Shown: positions 1 to 12,224 of the stretch, in pieces
How positions within the stretch are numbered: position 1 is the first letter of the stretch
Layout: every line of letters begins with the position of its first letter
NCBI GenBank assembly: GCA_029747015.1
Contig: JAKOGI010000825.1
Location: forward strand, 250,001 to 314,000
Source of the DNA: Carnegiea gigantea
Lineage: Eukaryota > Streptophyta > Magnoliopsida > Caryophyllales > Cactaceae
Reading direction: 5' to 3'
DNA: 64,000 nt
The notes under the pieces: model-generated
Told to the model about the DNA's origin: nothing
The model's input: only the letters and a program-made list of their open reading frames with translations
The model's database searches: none
Translations under genes and position numbers: made by a program

Positions 1-690
1 CAGCACTTAAACTCACTTTATCATGATATTTCACATCGTAAATGGGTCAAGAATAATTGATGATCTATGACTCATTGTAAAGTTTCTTGAGTATATACCC
101 GAATACGTAAATGTTTCCTACAGATGTCTGCATTTTAATTCCCTAAAGTGGGAAAATGCATAGATGTGGCAATGCAGATTTTAAATTTGCTTAATGTGGG
201 TAAGGTTTGGCTCCTACCAAATGGCGCCCAATTACTGTATGCTGAAGAAATCCCGAAATTTACAGCAGTCATTATCTTTAGATTTTTGATTTATTTCCTA
301 AGATATTTGATAAGACTCTCAGCAATACACTTGCCCTGTGAATGTATCAACTTATTCTCCTCATTTAGGTATTTATAGACCCATTTTCTCAATGTAAAAT
401 TGGATTTGACAAGTTGATGAAATGAAAGGCAAAAGGCTAACTTCTCTATGAAAAATCTGTTAATCTTTATCTTTAATTTAAAGTGGTGAGTCTTTTCTTT
501 AAATTTCTCTTTGGTGGCTCTAAGCATCTAGGAGAAAGATTGGGTGGAAAGTGTTTATCTTTCATGGTGCATTTTTAGGCTCTAATTTCATAATCACCTT
601 AATTGTTTGAGATTGAATCTAAGGAAGAGTATCCATTGATGTCGGGTTTTCTAAGTATTGATGATTTTGAGAGTTGACGATTGATCGTCA
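1..690 (+). mobile_element. LTR-C fragment, cut by the window edge
   Basis: AT-rich non-coding sequence that aligns by eye with about 2,955-3,886 and 45,800-47,165. Shared landmarks are the phrases around 'tttgcatttgaattcc', 'tatttcctaagatattt', 'aatctttatcttt' and 'ggctctaa'. The three copies flank or neighbour chromovirus gag/protease remains, so I read them as LTRs of one decayed Ty3/gypsy family, called C here. The left end is beyond the window and the right end near 690 is approximate. The short ORFs inside have no recognisable product. Confidence 0.5.
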
Positions 691-1262
691 TTAAGGAGAT
701 ACCAGAGCCAGCAGTGATGTTTTTAGTAGACTATTGAATCAAACTCATCATCTCCATTTTTTAATTAAAAAACCCTCACTCTTTATCCCAAATCCATCCT
801 CAAAAGTCCATGCGTTGGTTTTACCAAAGTTACTCTAATTTTCCACCTTGGTTAATCTTCTTATTCTACAAAGAACCCTTAAAAAATAGCCCAACATAAT
901 CCTCCAACCCACTCGCAACCCAAAACTCTATAAGAAATCCTTTGTAAAAACTGCAGAAGGCACCTGACAGTGCCCACCACGGATAGTCCATGGTCCATCC
1001 CACAGTCTGTGGCTTCCTCGTGGTTACGCCCACTCTTTGTGGTTCCCTGTTCTTATTCTGATCCTGCACTACTTGCATAAGCGCGACTAATGAAGGAGAC
1101 CCTTCCCGTTCTATGGTCATTTCTCTTAACCAAGTGATGAGATGAGAAGAGATAAAGCCATTCTTGAGCTTCAAGAGAAAGGTGAGAAGGCTTACACAGA
1201 AACTGAGCAAGTAAGAGGCTCCATTTCCAATGGACGACAAGGCCAAACACAACTAAGATGGT
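691..1262. other. unassigned stretch between LTR-C fragments
   Basis: Non-coding. It contains a short CCACGG/CCATGG-rich segment near 975-1,030 of the kind also seen near 57,060-57,120 and 59,405-59,460, so it is probably retrotransposon UTR or LTR sequence. Overlapping minus-strand ORFs at 866-1,310 have biased composition and no motif I recognise. Confidence 0.3.
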
Positions 1263-1455
1263 ACATATCAAAGCCCCTTGAGTTTGCACCGAAATAAGAA
1301 GATGGTTCATCTATTAAAAAGTAACTTGGCAATAAATTCCAGCACATAGACCTACTTTATGAAGGTATTTGACCTAATAAATGGACTCCAAAATTAAAGA
1401 TGTATGACACTTTGGAAAGTTGTTCAAGTCTACTATTGGGATGCGTAAATCCACA
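1263..1455 (+). mobile_element. LTR-C 5' fragment
   Basis: Matches the start of the LTR-C copy at about 2,823-3,010: both contain 'ccgaaataagaagatgg', then a 'cacatagacct/cataggcctt' segment and 'aagtctactattggga/gtctaccaatggga'. It breaks off around 1,455, so only the first 190 or so bases of the repeat remain. Confidence 0.5.
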
Positions 1456-1694
1456 CTTTGTTTTACCAAATTATCTCATTTACCTATCTTAGTCAAACCC
1501 TCTAAGTCCACTAAGAAACTCCAAAAAAACAGCTCAAACACTACCTTAAACTCCACAAAATACCCTTCACAAAAATCACAAAACTTGAGCGGTCAGAGAC
1601 AATCATGGTAAGCTCGTGGCCACCCTTATAGTTTGTGTCCTCCCCCCTTTAAATTTCTTTTACCAGGCCCTTTTCACACCTGTTTCCCTAGGAC

Positions 1695-2215
1695 ATGGAG
1701 TATAGGGCTATCCTTGAATTCGAAGCTCAAGTAAGGAAACTTAAAAATTACACAAGTGAAAGGGTTATGAAAGCTTGTCTTGGTGGTATTAGTTTGATTC
1801 CTGCTATCTATTTGATATGGGTTCAAACACTTGAAGATTATTTTGAGGCTAAAGGATGCTCAAATGAAGAGAGTTTCATGATAAATACGCAAAAACTCCA
1901 AGGTTATGTCCAATATTGGTTTAAATATCTCAGGAAGGAGAGAGCTCTTCAAGGCAAAAAAGCATCAAGAGTTGCAGTTGGCTCAAGTTATACGTGAATG
2001 TGAGATTCAACATAGATAAACTTTTGAACCCTTGAAAGAGGAACTCGTTGTTAAGATCAAGATTCCAGAAGAAGAAGAGTGCAAGGAAGAAAAGGAGATT
2101 ATTTGTATCTTGAAGAGAAAGAAGTTGAATCAAAGCCTACTTGGAGGTTGTGCTACCAGTTGTTCTTAAACCCACTCTTGTGCTCCCCATTGTCCCAATT
2201 TAGGGATTGAGGTAA
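1695..2215 (+). pseudogene. chromovirus-like gag fragment
   Basis: An open stretch at 1,695-1,997 followed by broken frames. The residues 'TLEDYFEAKGCSNEE' and then 'KLQGYVQYWFKYLRKERA' have the layout of the Ty3/gypsy gag capsid region: an amphipathic segment, then an aromatic Y-x-W block and a Lys/Arg-rich run. After 1,997 the Lys/Glu-rich frame is interrupted by stops. No zinc knuckle is visible here. The methionine at 1,695 is probably not a true start, since gag normally begins further upstream. It lies between an LTR-C fragment and a polypurine tract at 2,798, as expected for a deleted gypsy element. Confidence 0.4.
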
Positions 2216-2797
2216 ACATCACCCAAGAAAGAGTGCTTGTCAAGTTTGCTTGGATCATGGCTGTTTGATTATTATGTGAGTTATGATGGACATGATTCCT
2301 AGAAAAACCAAGGACAAACGTTAGCATTTTCTTCCTTACTTCCACAAATACAAACCGAGGAAGGGATATGAGAGAAAGGCCTCTACTTTAGTGAAACACG
2401 AGATGAGAGAACCATTAATAAGAGCATGTCTATATATGCCTTCTCTTAGATGAATCAAACACCCCTTAGTTCAATCACCTTTGAATGAATTTTTGGGTGA
2501 AGCCTATCATGATGTGATGCCTTTTAATTATTGTCACCTATCTGTTAAATGTGAGCCTCCACTCTCTTTTGGTATGAACTGCGATGAGTACATTCGAATC
2601 TAAACAAGCTAATGACTTCTAGATCTTATGCATTTAATTCCTTTGAGAAAAAAGGCCCTAAGAGTTTAAGAACTCTTATATATTTGAGGGAGGAGGAGTC
2701 ATTAGCACACTGGGTATTTTCAAACCAAAAGGCGTATCAAGTACTCAAGGTTGGTGTTAATGGATTTCATCCCTAAGGATTTCAGGGTATATCCTTC
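2216..2797 (+). other. decayed internal region of element C
   Basis: No usable reading frame. Scattered codons resemble the end of a gypsy polyprotein (for example 'GVNGFHP'-like wording near 2,755-2,775 and a basic segment just before the polypurine tract), but I cannot assign domains. It joins the gag fragment to the 2,798 polypurine tract, so most of pol has been lost. Confidence 0.3.
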
Positions 2798-2815
2798 TCA
2801 AGTAGGGGAGGTTAA
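2798..2815 (+). other. candidate polypurine tract of element C
   Basis: Sequence 'ctcaagtaggggaggtta' directly precedes the LTR-C copy. Plant Ty3/gypsy elements often carry a CAAGT-GGGG-AG tract here as primer for plus-strand DNA synthesis. Confidence 0.45.
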
Positions 2816-2822
2816 TATATAC

Positions 2823-3886
2823 TGGAATCCCGTTGAGCTTCCACCGAAATAAGAAGATGGTTTCATCTACCCAAAACTCACTTGACACCAAAGTTTAGGA
2901 CATAGGCCTTCTTCATCAAGGTATTTTACTTAATAAAAAGGCTCAAAATTGAAAACCTATGACTCTTTGGAAAGATGTTGGAGTCTACCAATGGGATTTG
3001 TAAATATTCAAGCAGATGTTTGCATTTGAATTCCTTAAAGTGATGAAAACATTGTTACATCAGTACAAGTTTTTTATTGATATATTTGCTAAATTGGTTA
3101 AGTTTGGTTCCCACCTAATGATTCCGAATTGATGCCAGTCCAAGTTCTATAAATTCCATAAGATGTCTACTTTACCACCATGTGCTAAAAATTAGCATTG
3201 GATTCCTTTTTAGAAAAAAATGATCAAATTTAAGAGGAGTGCGCATAAAATGTAGTTTTGGAGCAATCTGTGTTTTGGCTCTATTTGAGGTGGTTGCAGA
3301 TGTGATCATTAACATTTTTGATTATAGAATAAATCTATACCCACCATGGATAAGGCTTCAAACACCCTCATCGGTGGAGTTTAATCTTCTAGAAGCCTCT
3401 TAATAGATGGTGAAGAAATTCTGGAAGTTACTGCTTATGGCAATTGTTATTATCTTTGAATATTTGATTTATTTCCTATGATATTTTATAGGACTCTCAT
3501 TGGTCACTTTTCCCAGTAACGCGTCAGATTATTCCCCTCATTTGTGTATTTAGACAGCCATTTCTATCATTGCAAAGATAGAATTGATGAATGAATGACT
3601 TGAAAGGCTAGGTACCATTTCCTCTCTAAAAAATCCCTTAATCTTTATCTCTAGTTTAGATGTTGACTTAAGGTTTTTTCTTTAAAATTTCTCTTTGATG
3701 ACTCTAAGGCTTTAAGTGAGAGATTTGGAGGTAACTGTTTATCCTTTTAAGCTCTCCTTTTGACTTTAATCTCACAATCACCTTGATTGTTGAGATTAAA
3801 TCCAACGTGAAGCATCCATTGTTTTGTGTGTTTGATGATCATGGGAGTTAGGGACTGAGGACATGGGAGGTAAAGGCATCTAATGG
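2823..3886 (+). mobile_element. LTR-C, most complete left copy
   Basis: About 1.06 kb, non-coding, homologous along its length to 45,705-47,165 and partly to 1-690 and 1,263-1,455. It starts with TG near 2,823 just after a polypurine tract and ends close to the gag remnant at 3,895, so it may serve as 3' LTR of one copy and 5' LTR of the next. Divergence between copies is high, which implies old age. Ends are approximate because I see no clean TSD. Confidence 0.5.
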
Positions 3887-3894
3887 ATGACCTC

Positions 3895-4690
3895 AATGAT
3901 TTTAAGATTGAGACACCGGAGTTCAATAGAAACCTCAATTTTGAAAACTACCTAGATAGGGTCTAATCTATGGAGAAGATTTTTGAGTTAAGGAGTATAG
4001 TGGTGTGAAAAGCCTTTTAAGGTGGCTACTCTCAACATGAAGGTTTATGCAGCCTTATGGTATGAGAGCTTGATGAGGAATAGAGTAAGGAAAGCTAAGT
4101 CTAAGATCAAGATATGATCTAAACTCAAGAAGCACATGGAAAAAGTTTGCTACCTTCCTCATACAAGAAAGAGCTCTGCCTTTAGAACCTTCTTTAGTTA
4201 AGAGAGTATTAAGGTGGAAGACTATATTACGCTAGTTTGAACAACTCCAACTGGGGGTTGACCTAGATGAAGGGCCTACGCTTAAAATTGCTAGATTCAT
4301 CAAGGGCTCGTCACCCAATATTGACCTCCAACCTTATTTTTTTCTTTGATGATGTCTGCAATCTTGCAATCAAAGTTGGGAGGCAACTTAAGGGTAAAAA
4401 ATTCTTTCAAACCTCCTCTACTGTAAGCCCCTCCACTCACATTGAAATTAAAATCTTACCCATATAAGTCAAAGCTCTTAATGACAGTATTGCTAGTGAG
4501 TCATGTCAGAAGTTAGAAGGAAAGAAATGTTTCAGGTGTCATGGTTATCAACATGTTCAAATTGATTGTCCCAACCAAAAGGCCCTTACCATTAGGGAGG
4601 AAGAAGAGATTGAAGCCATTGAGGAAGAATATACTAAATAAAAACAAAATGATGTTCTAACCTTGGTTGTATTAGATGTTGAGAGTTGTT
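3895..4690 (+). pseudogene. Ty3/gypsy chromovirus gag (broken)
   Basis: The reading starts with 'DIKIETPEF', typical of the capsid N-terminus in plant chromovirus gag. Several stops and frame changes follow, then a zinc knuckle at 4,528-4,569 reading C-F-R-C-H-G-Y-Q-H-V-Q-I-D-C, a perfect CX2CX4HX4C nucleic-acid-binding motif. An acidic Glu-rich tail comes after it (about 4,600-4,640). In a live element this protein packages the RNA genome. The upstream LTR-C copy abuts it with almost no leader, so the primer site is probably deleted. Clear pseudogene; the lineage within chromoviruses is not certain. Confidence 0.65.
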
Positions 4691-5305
4691 AGTTATTTGA
4701 AGAGCGCTACATGTCAATGAGATTCCTTTTGAACATCGTTAAGGGGAGCAAATGGCGGTATAATATGAGCCAAGATGTGTGAGCTAATATTGATGGAGTT
4801 AATTGTACACATGTGGCATCATTGACACTCGTTGACAAGCTCTAATTACCAACTAAGGTGCATCTAACTCCTTACACTCTACAATGACTAAAGTAAGGGA
4901 GTGAAGTAACTGTTTTTAAACAAGCTCATATCTCACTTTTCGTTCGTCTATATTATGGTGAAGAGTTATGTGATAGTCTCTCTATGGATGCATGTCATTT
5001 TTTGATTGGTAGACATTGGTTATGATAATCATGTAATTTATGACGGATATACTAATGCTTATTCACTTAAACACAATGGGCCTGACATTGACTCTTATAG
5101 ATCTACCAAAACCTTTCAAAACTATACTAGGAAAGGGAAATAAGTCGAGCCTCTTCATGAGAGAAACACAAGTACAGTGTGCCACTAGGAAGAGTAAGTA
5201 TCGAATTACCTTACTAATGGTAAATCCAAACATAAGTGAGAGAGTGAAATCTTCATGCCATATTGCTCACCAAGAGCTTCTCCAATTCTTCCTAAAAATC
5301 ATCTA
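4691..5305 (+). pseudogene. Ty3/gypsy protease and linker (broken)
   Basis: Continues from the gag remnant. Positions 4,987-5,019 read DACHFLIGRHW, the conserved 'DACH-LLGRPW' block near the end of the aspartic protease in plant chromoviruses. Upstream text includes 'SLTLVDKL' and 'YTLQ' with stops between. The open stretch 5,040-5,306 fits the linker before reverse transcriptase. The coding sequence stops at about 5,305, where the D repeat begins; reverse transcriptase and integrase of this element are missing from the window. The active-site DSG triad is not readable. Confidence 0.55.
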
Positions 5306-5309
5306 AGGC

Positions 5310-5801
5310 ATAAGTTGAGGCTCAATCTTCTTGATTTCGGGGTTCTGTAGGCCACTTAAGCAAGTAACCTGAGGGCGCCAATCTTCAAACCTCCTATCAT
5401 TTTCTCTTCTTTCCTTCTCTTTGCTTTATTTAATTTTAGGTTTAGTAAAGATGTAATCTTTAATTAGTTACCTCCTCTTGTATTGATTTGAATTATTTCT
5501 TTGAATTGCTTTAGACTGATATTGTAGTTTGATTTGTATCACGTAATTGAGCATAATTTGTTGCATGATTGTCTATTTTAAGTTTAGTTAGATTTAATTC
5601 CTCGTATAGATTAGTAGAGACCGTCGGTGATGGTGGTCAGTGTCATAATGCATTCCATCATGACATTGTACGTTCGCCGTAAAACTGAATTCTAAATTTA
5701 AACCTATGGAGCTAAACAGCCCCCACGTTAGGAATCATTTAGTGATCTTCAAATGTTTTTTGGAATGCGTTTGTTGTGCCATTCAATTTCACTTCGGTTT
5801 A
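5310..5801 (+). mobile_element. D 5' LTR, left piece
   Basis: Matches 44,940-45,290, with shared blocks 'acctgagggcgccaatc', 'ttgctttatttaatttt', 'atgcattccatca' and 'agcctatggag/aacctatggag'. The homology is cut at 5,801 by LARD-A and resumes at 27,255. GTTTA at 5,797-5,801 is the left target-site duplication of LARD-A. Confidence 0.6.
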
Positions 5802-8800
5802 TGTGACACCCCCCGACTCCTAGGGATAGGAGTATTAACGATTTCTTAAACACTACATAAATTCTTAAGCAAAACGGATAGAGTTCCACCTAAAATGGGC
5901 TAAAACCAAGCTTGTAGTCTTACAATAGGTTCCTATATTCAATAAACGCATAAACATATATTCATAACTCAACGGATACAAGCGGAGATCACAACTGCAG
6001 GGGCCACACACCTAGGGCTATACCAAATAATAGCATTTAATAATAGAAAAAAATGAAAAGTACAACTCAAGGGATCACATATCCGGAGTACTGGGGTTTA
6101 CATCCCAAGAGAAATAAACAACTCCAGCTAAAAGATGACTGATAAATCAGATGGTTGGCTCACATGGCAACACAGAGTGAGTTCTAGAAAATATGCATTA
6201 GATGACTTCAGTAATTAGCTTATATTTACTCAAGAACTTAAATTGCATCACAGTACGTTTACTCAGCTCATAATTTAATGTAGAAAAACATATAAGTCTG
6301 CTTGTAGCAGCAAAGTGGACTCCACCTCGACTTATGTGAACCGACTTCTACCTGTCATTTTAGGAACCTAGGGAAAAAGGGAAAAGATAGGTGGATGACC
6401 TACCACACGCTCAATGAATGATTCGCAACCCCTCAGAAAACAAAACAGTTGTACATCAAGCTTAGGTAGCACATACACATAATCTGAGATATAATATCGT
6501 ATAATAAGTATGTAGGGTCTTCCACATCTGTCATCACCTCAATGACCTCTCTAGTATGATGGTAAACCTATTCTCCTTCTAATTCACATACAAGGTACTT
6601 AACTTACTTGAACTAAGTCTCTTGTCACTTTTAGTGGTATAGCACGCGCACAGAATTCTTTAATAAGCTATTTCATGCAGCAATTCAGGTATTGGATGCA
6701 ATAGAAACACTTAATCCACATATAAACACCGATCGTTAAGGAGTTCAAACAAAATCACGAAGTGAGATTCCTTTTTTCAAGAAAGTGAGATTAATGCATA
6801 CCACTTAAACCAGTAGAAATTCTTATAAAGTCGTTGTTATGCACTTGGTAGATATTTGAAACTCAATAAAAAACTCTTTTCAAGAAGATACGCACCTTTT
6901 CAAATCTTTACAATATCACCCCCAAATAAGGTACTTACATCACATAACATATACGAAATCATTTCATAAGGCATCGGAATCTCATATTTGTGCTAGGTAC
7001 AGGTGAGGCCGTCACTCACGCCCTATCGTACCAGTGAGACCATTACTCACATTTCGCATTATCCCCGATGAGATTAATGGACCATTACCCTAATCGGGGT
7101 CTTCTAGGGTACCCACTTCATGGTCTATCTTGCTAGGCATTAGGGTTCCCGCAAACCAGGTCTACTCCTTGATCATTGTCCAAGCATTTAGCATATTCCC
7201 TTAGCCCAAAATGCTCTAGATGCATTTCACATCAAATGCACTTGCATTATAACTTTCATTGTATCACAAACAATGTCATTCTCATTATCAAGAGGCTAGA
7301 AGCCTAAATGATTCACATCAATTTTAAAAGCATAAAACCACTCATTTGGTAAAATATGCTTAAAGCAAGTTAATAGCTATATCATCATTCGCTTATCAAG
7401 AAATGTGACATTAAAACTCATTTTGGAAGTTAACAGTTGCATTCACACATAAATATCTTGATTCCTTACATTTTAGATGCAACAGTCATTTCAAACACAT
7501 TTTATCTCAAAACTCTCATTGCATCACGACAATGGTACTTTCATGCGCATGAAACTTGAATTCCTTAATAAGGTCATTTAACTTATGAAAAGCGTATAAC
7601 CATTTATCTTGTAAAATTATGCTTCAAAACGAGCTAAAGACCAAATACGCATTCATTTTTCAGGGGAAATGTCATTAAAACTTGTCTAAAAAGCTTACAC
7701 GCCAATAACTCATTCATAGTTAGTCTAGCTTAAAAGCATCCTTATGAAACGAATAGTCTACAGTCATTACTAATCACATAACTTAACATGCTTGTCATAT
7801 CATAGTAGTTCGCATACTTACTTATTAACAAACGCCTTTAAGGATAACATAAACATATTCATTCTTAATTCTCGTTGTTTCCAACCCGATGGCCCATTTA
7901 AGTAACTTCGAGAAATAACTAAGAGGTCAATAAACATTTAAGTCACTTGTTTAAGTAAATAGGACATTGTTTTAGTCATGGTGACCAACAAATTACTTTT
8001 AAACCAATTACTTAAAAAATTTAACTATTCGAAAGCATTGATGCGAGTATGGTAGTGCAAGCTTAAAGTGAATCAAGCAAGCTTTAATCAAATTAACTCC
8101 TATTTCACCAATTATTCAGCACGAGACCGCCAAACACAAATAAGCAACTTGAACCGCTAGGGTTGCAGCACTTGGACATAGTACTTAGTCGTGAGATGCA
8201 CACATAGCACACATAAGTCATAGGCTAACAAAATCGCAACCTTGATCCAGAAGCACGGAATCATAGGCTCGAAACATTTGGCATCTACATATTGTCATGA
8301 TGATACTCGAAACAAGTTCAAGATTTATGCATGCAAGTTCGATAACAGAAACAAGTACACAGATAGCACAGAAACAAGTACACAGATAGCACATCTCAAC
8401 ACTTCCGTAATTTACCAATTTAAAACACTCAACCTGAACTCCCTGCTCACAGCACCGACCACAGCAATTCTCAAAATCATTTCAATTCAACCAAAATGAT
8501 TCATCGACTACTCACACTTTCTCAACTCGTTACCGTTTTAACCTAACTACTAAATCAGCTACCACAAATTATTTCAAAAACATTTACAAATTAGTGGTAG
8601 ATTTAGGCATTAGGAACCACATACCTAGACTCCAAGCTTAGGGACTTGTTTTAAGGGCTTTCGGGTGTTGTTGTGGATGCTCAGGAACCTGAGAATTTGA
8701 CTCCTAATACGCTGCTAATCTCAGACCTAAAACAACCAACCCAGACCCGATTTCTGCCCTTTTTTGCTGCTGCTGACGTTGCTACTACCGGGGGTCTTCT

Positions 8801-9399
8801 CCTCTCTCGATGTTGTCATGGTGGCCGACGTCGGCTCCTACCACCAACAGTGGCGGCGGCATGGTGGTGTTTGGTGCTTTCTGGTATCTGCTAGGGTTTA
8901 GTTCGGTTGGCATGCATGGAATTGGCTCGTTCCTTACTTCCCCACTCGCTAGCTGTCCCTCTACTGTCGGACTGCCGCCGGCGAACCATGGAAGAGCCTC
9001 CTAGACCAAACTCCACGACCCCTCCTCAACCTCTTTCTCCCTCTCTTGTTGTAACTTGTTGTGGAAAGGAGGCTAGTAGACCGTGACTGGCTTGTCGATG
9101 TGTTGTCGTGACCGCCATGCCACCGTCGTCATGCCACCCGATCGACCCCCTTCTCTCTCTCTCTTTCGCTCAATCTCTCTTTCTCTCTCTTGTGTTGTGG
9201 GTTGTAGGGACTGGGGTGAGAAACCCCCTTTGTTCGTGCTTCCTGAATCCAAAAGGAGCTTCGGCCCCTCTTCGTCCCCCTTTCTTTTCTTTCTTTTCAT
9301 TTTTGTTTAATTTGTTGGTAGTTTAATCACACTTGCTAAAGCTAGTTCGGTCCAGAATTGTCTGATTCTACTAATCTCGATCCCAAATGCCTTCTTACA
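5802..9399 (-). repeat. LARD-A 3' LTR, first part
   Basis: Aligns with 23,436-27,000. Interrupted at 9,399 by Athila. It contains an ancient internal duplication of roughly 230-290 bp (about 7,200-7,430 against 7,490-7,690; shared 'ctcatttggtaaaatatgctt/atttatcttgtaaaattatgctt'), a CT-rich tract at 9,150-9,200 and a degenerate hairpin at 9,251-9,270. A 23-bp unit 'agaaacaagtacacagatag...' is repeated twice at 8,346-8,392 but occurs once in the other LTR, so that duplication arose after insertion. The short ORFs here are not genes. Confidence 0.85.
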
Positions 9400-11133
9400 C
9401 GATTTGGATTTCATATTTAGTTTTAAAACTCTTTTTACTTGCAAATGCAAAAGGTTAATTATAGACTAGCGAATATAGGGGTGTCAATCCCAGAAAGAAC
9501 AATGGTGATTTTGAATTTAGCCCTTCCGATTATAAAGAATAGTTCGATTGGGGAATCCGATTATCAATATGAATTTAATGGGATAAAAGAACAGTAAATG
9601 AGTAGAGAAAGTGGAGAGAAATCAAATAGGCTAAAATATCTAGGATTTTGGATTTCACCCTTGATGTAAATGTTGAATTACTAATTCAAATAGGGGTTCA
9701 ATGTGTCTCTTTTTCAACCTAAGCTACAAGCACTAGGCCATCAATTAAAAAGATTATCATAATTATAAAATGAGATTATTTATCCAGTGGTTTAGCATGA
9801 ATCATTCTTTTTAGACATAACTTATCTAATTTCTTATATAAATTATTCAATTTTAACAAGTATAATTTTAAATCCAATTGTATAATCAACACATTAGCCT
9901 ACAAGGTCTAATATTCATTAGAGATAGCAAACTAAACTAGTGTAATCAACATCATAAAACATTAGTATTAAGATGCATAAATAACTTAAGATCAAGTATA
10001 AAGTCAAAATTATGCAATTAAAGAGACAAGAATAACCCCATAATAAATTAGCAAAACAATATTATTATTAGGGATCTATGCTAATCGTAGAAATAGATAG
10101 TTTAGCCAGCCATAGTTAGCGAAAACACCATTGAAGTTGGTATATTTCACTTCCTATGCCCAAACGTTTATACTCAATTACACAAATGATATAATCAAGT
10201 GTAAACTCTCAAATGTAACTCACAAATGAGATAAGGAAGGAAGAGAAAATTAGCTAATTTCAAGTTATTTTCTTCTAAACCCCACAAACCAAATGACTTT
10301 GTCTTATAAAACTCCCTCTTAAAAAAAAAAAAAAAAGAAAGATGGAAGATGAGAATGAGAAGATGCTTGGGGGAGTGAGTGGATGGATGAATGAGTGTCT
10401 CCAATTATTGCAACCTAAGACCCTTTTTATAGTGAAAATTCACCCCTTTTGGTGCCCAAAAATTAATGAAAATTAATTTCAATTAATTCTTGGCTGTTAT
10501 ATTGTATAAAAATGGGCTAGTATTAAGCTAAAATTAATCAAAATTAATTAGCTTTGACTAGGTTTTTCTTACAGGAAGAGAAATGTGGCTGCTGAAGTGA
10601 TGTGGGTGGCGAAGCAGGCTGGGGTGAAGGGCACTAGGCTTGAGTGTTGGCAAGCGGCTGGGTAGAAGAAAAGGAATGAGGACATGCTGGGTTGGGGCTG
10701 TGTTGGGCCACGGATCACACAAGGCCTAAGCGGAGAGGAAAAGGAAGGAGAATGGGGGAGGCACAGGTGGACTTGGGCTACAAGATAGGCCTAACCAAGA
10801 TAAGAGTGAGAGAGAGTGAAGAAGATGAGAGGCTGGGGTTGGGCTTTGGTTTGCTGGTGGGGTGGTAGAGTGCGTGGGACCGGGCCGCTGAAATCAGGCC
10901 CAAATGAGCCGGACCTTAGCTATTTTCCTTTCTTTTTTTTTTTTTATGCTGGACTTAGCTTGAGCTGCTCGGAGTTGTGAATAAGATTTAACAGCTTCGT
11001 ATCAAAATCCATTTCTTTTTATTTTCACCTGAAAATCAGGTAAAATATGTATTTTTCTCTCATAAAATATATTTCAAAGACTTAAAAGCAGGTACAAGGA
11101 AGGACAAAGTTACACATAAAATGTGAATTATCA
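9400..11133 (-). repeat. Athila 3' LTR
   Basis: 1,734 bp, collinear with 18,119-19,757. Shared text includes 'ttagttttaaaac', 'gattttgaatttagcc', 'taaagaatagttc' and 'tgtgaattatca' at the right end. By eye about 88-90% identical to the other LTR. The left terminus is cg where the other copy has tg, probably a point change. It contains poly-A/T runs at 10,319-10,336 and 10,930-10,946. Confidence 0.85.
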
Positions 11134-11150
11134 ACTCCCCCACACCAAAA
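11134..11150 (-). other. Athila polypurine tract
   Basis: Plus-strand 'actcccccacaccaaaa' is TTTTGGTGTGGGGGAGT on the minus strand and abuts the 3' LTR start TGATAATTC. This is the usual plus-strand primer of Athila-type elements. Confidence 0.8.
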
Positions 11151-12224
11151 CTTTACTGGTCCTCGAGCAAAGAATATCATTAATGCATGTATTCATTTAA
11201 GCCATCAAGAAGAATAAGAATAAGATCAGGGAAGAAAATCAAGTAAGAATGCTCACTCCAAATCATATATATTAATTCACTATCAACCGACAACTTTAAA
11301 ATTAAGCACACAATGAAACCATGTTGTAAATCGTAAGTACAAAATTTCACCCTACATAACAAAAATCACAAGAGCATCTTTAAAATCAAGTCCCCAATGT
11401 CAAATCAATTTATTATTCTCTTTTTCTTGATTTTTTTAAGACTTTGAATTTTTTAAAAAAAGTTACTTGATTTCATGTGCTCTCTTGAGTAGATAAAGAT
11501 ATTAATAAAGATGACACTCAGAAAAGCATTTATTACATACTCAGGTGATTAAAGATATAGATAAAGATAGAACATGGACATTGGTACCGAAATCAGAACT
11601 CAATTAATTCAATTTGTTTTATTTATTAATTGAAATTTCATTGGGGAACTCAATGCTTATCGAATACTCATAATGACATTGTAAATCTCAAACTCAAAAT
11701 CGGCTACATAGTGACATTAGCATAACAAAAATTTTGGCCTTTGACTTAGTCAAAGCCAGAAACAATCTCTAATAAGCATGGGTAACATGAATCAAATCCA
11801 CATAATAAGAGCAGAATATGCATAATCAGAACGCTCAAACTCTTCCCACAATCAAACTCACCCAAAGATTTTCAAGTTTATTTTTCCTCAAAATTTTCAT
11901 TTTGCGTTCCCCCTACACCTAAACCTTACATTGTCCTTAATGTAGAAAACAATAAGAGAGAGGGAAATGGAGAAAACAATAGCACAACTTGGTAGCACGA
12001 GAAAATCATTTCCATATAAGCTCAGCAATCAAACTCCTAAAGTACCTTCATAACCATCACCAACCATAAAAGCCAAAAACCAAGTGAAGAATCACATCCA
12101 AAAACACAAGCACACCAAAAAGGAAAAAAAAAAAAAAGACTCAAAGTCACCTAAAAAGATTGGGTTGCCTCCTAATAAGCACTAAGTTTTATGTCTTCAG
12201 TCAGACAATATCCCATCAAATAAT
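11151..12224 (-). other. Athila 3' untranslated region
   Basis: About 1.1 kb between the end of integrase and the polypurine tract with no credible ORF on either strand. It holds an inverted repeat at 11,736-11,757 (ggcctttgact/tagtcaaagcc) and an A-rich run at 12,121-12,137. The env-like gene of complete Athila elements would be expected here and is absent. Confidence 0.6.

Noticed and set aside
1695..1997. Small host gene
   Set aside because: The residue pattern and the neighbouring LTR fragment and polypurine tract fit a gypsy gag remnant.
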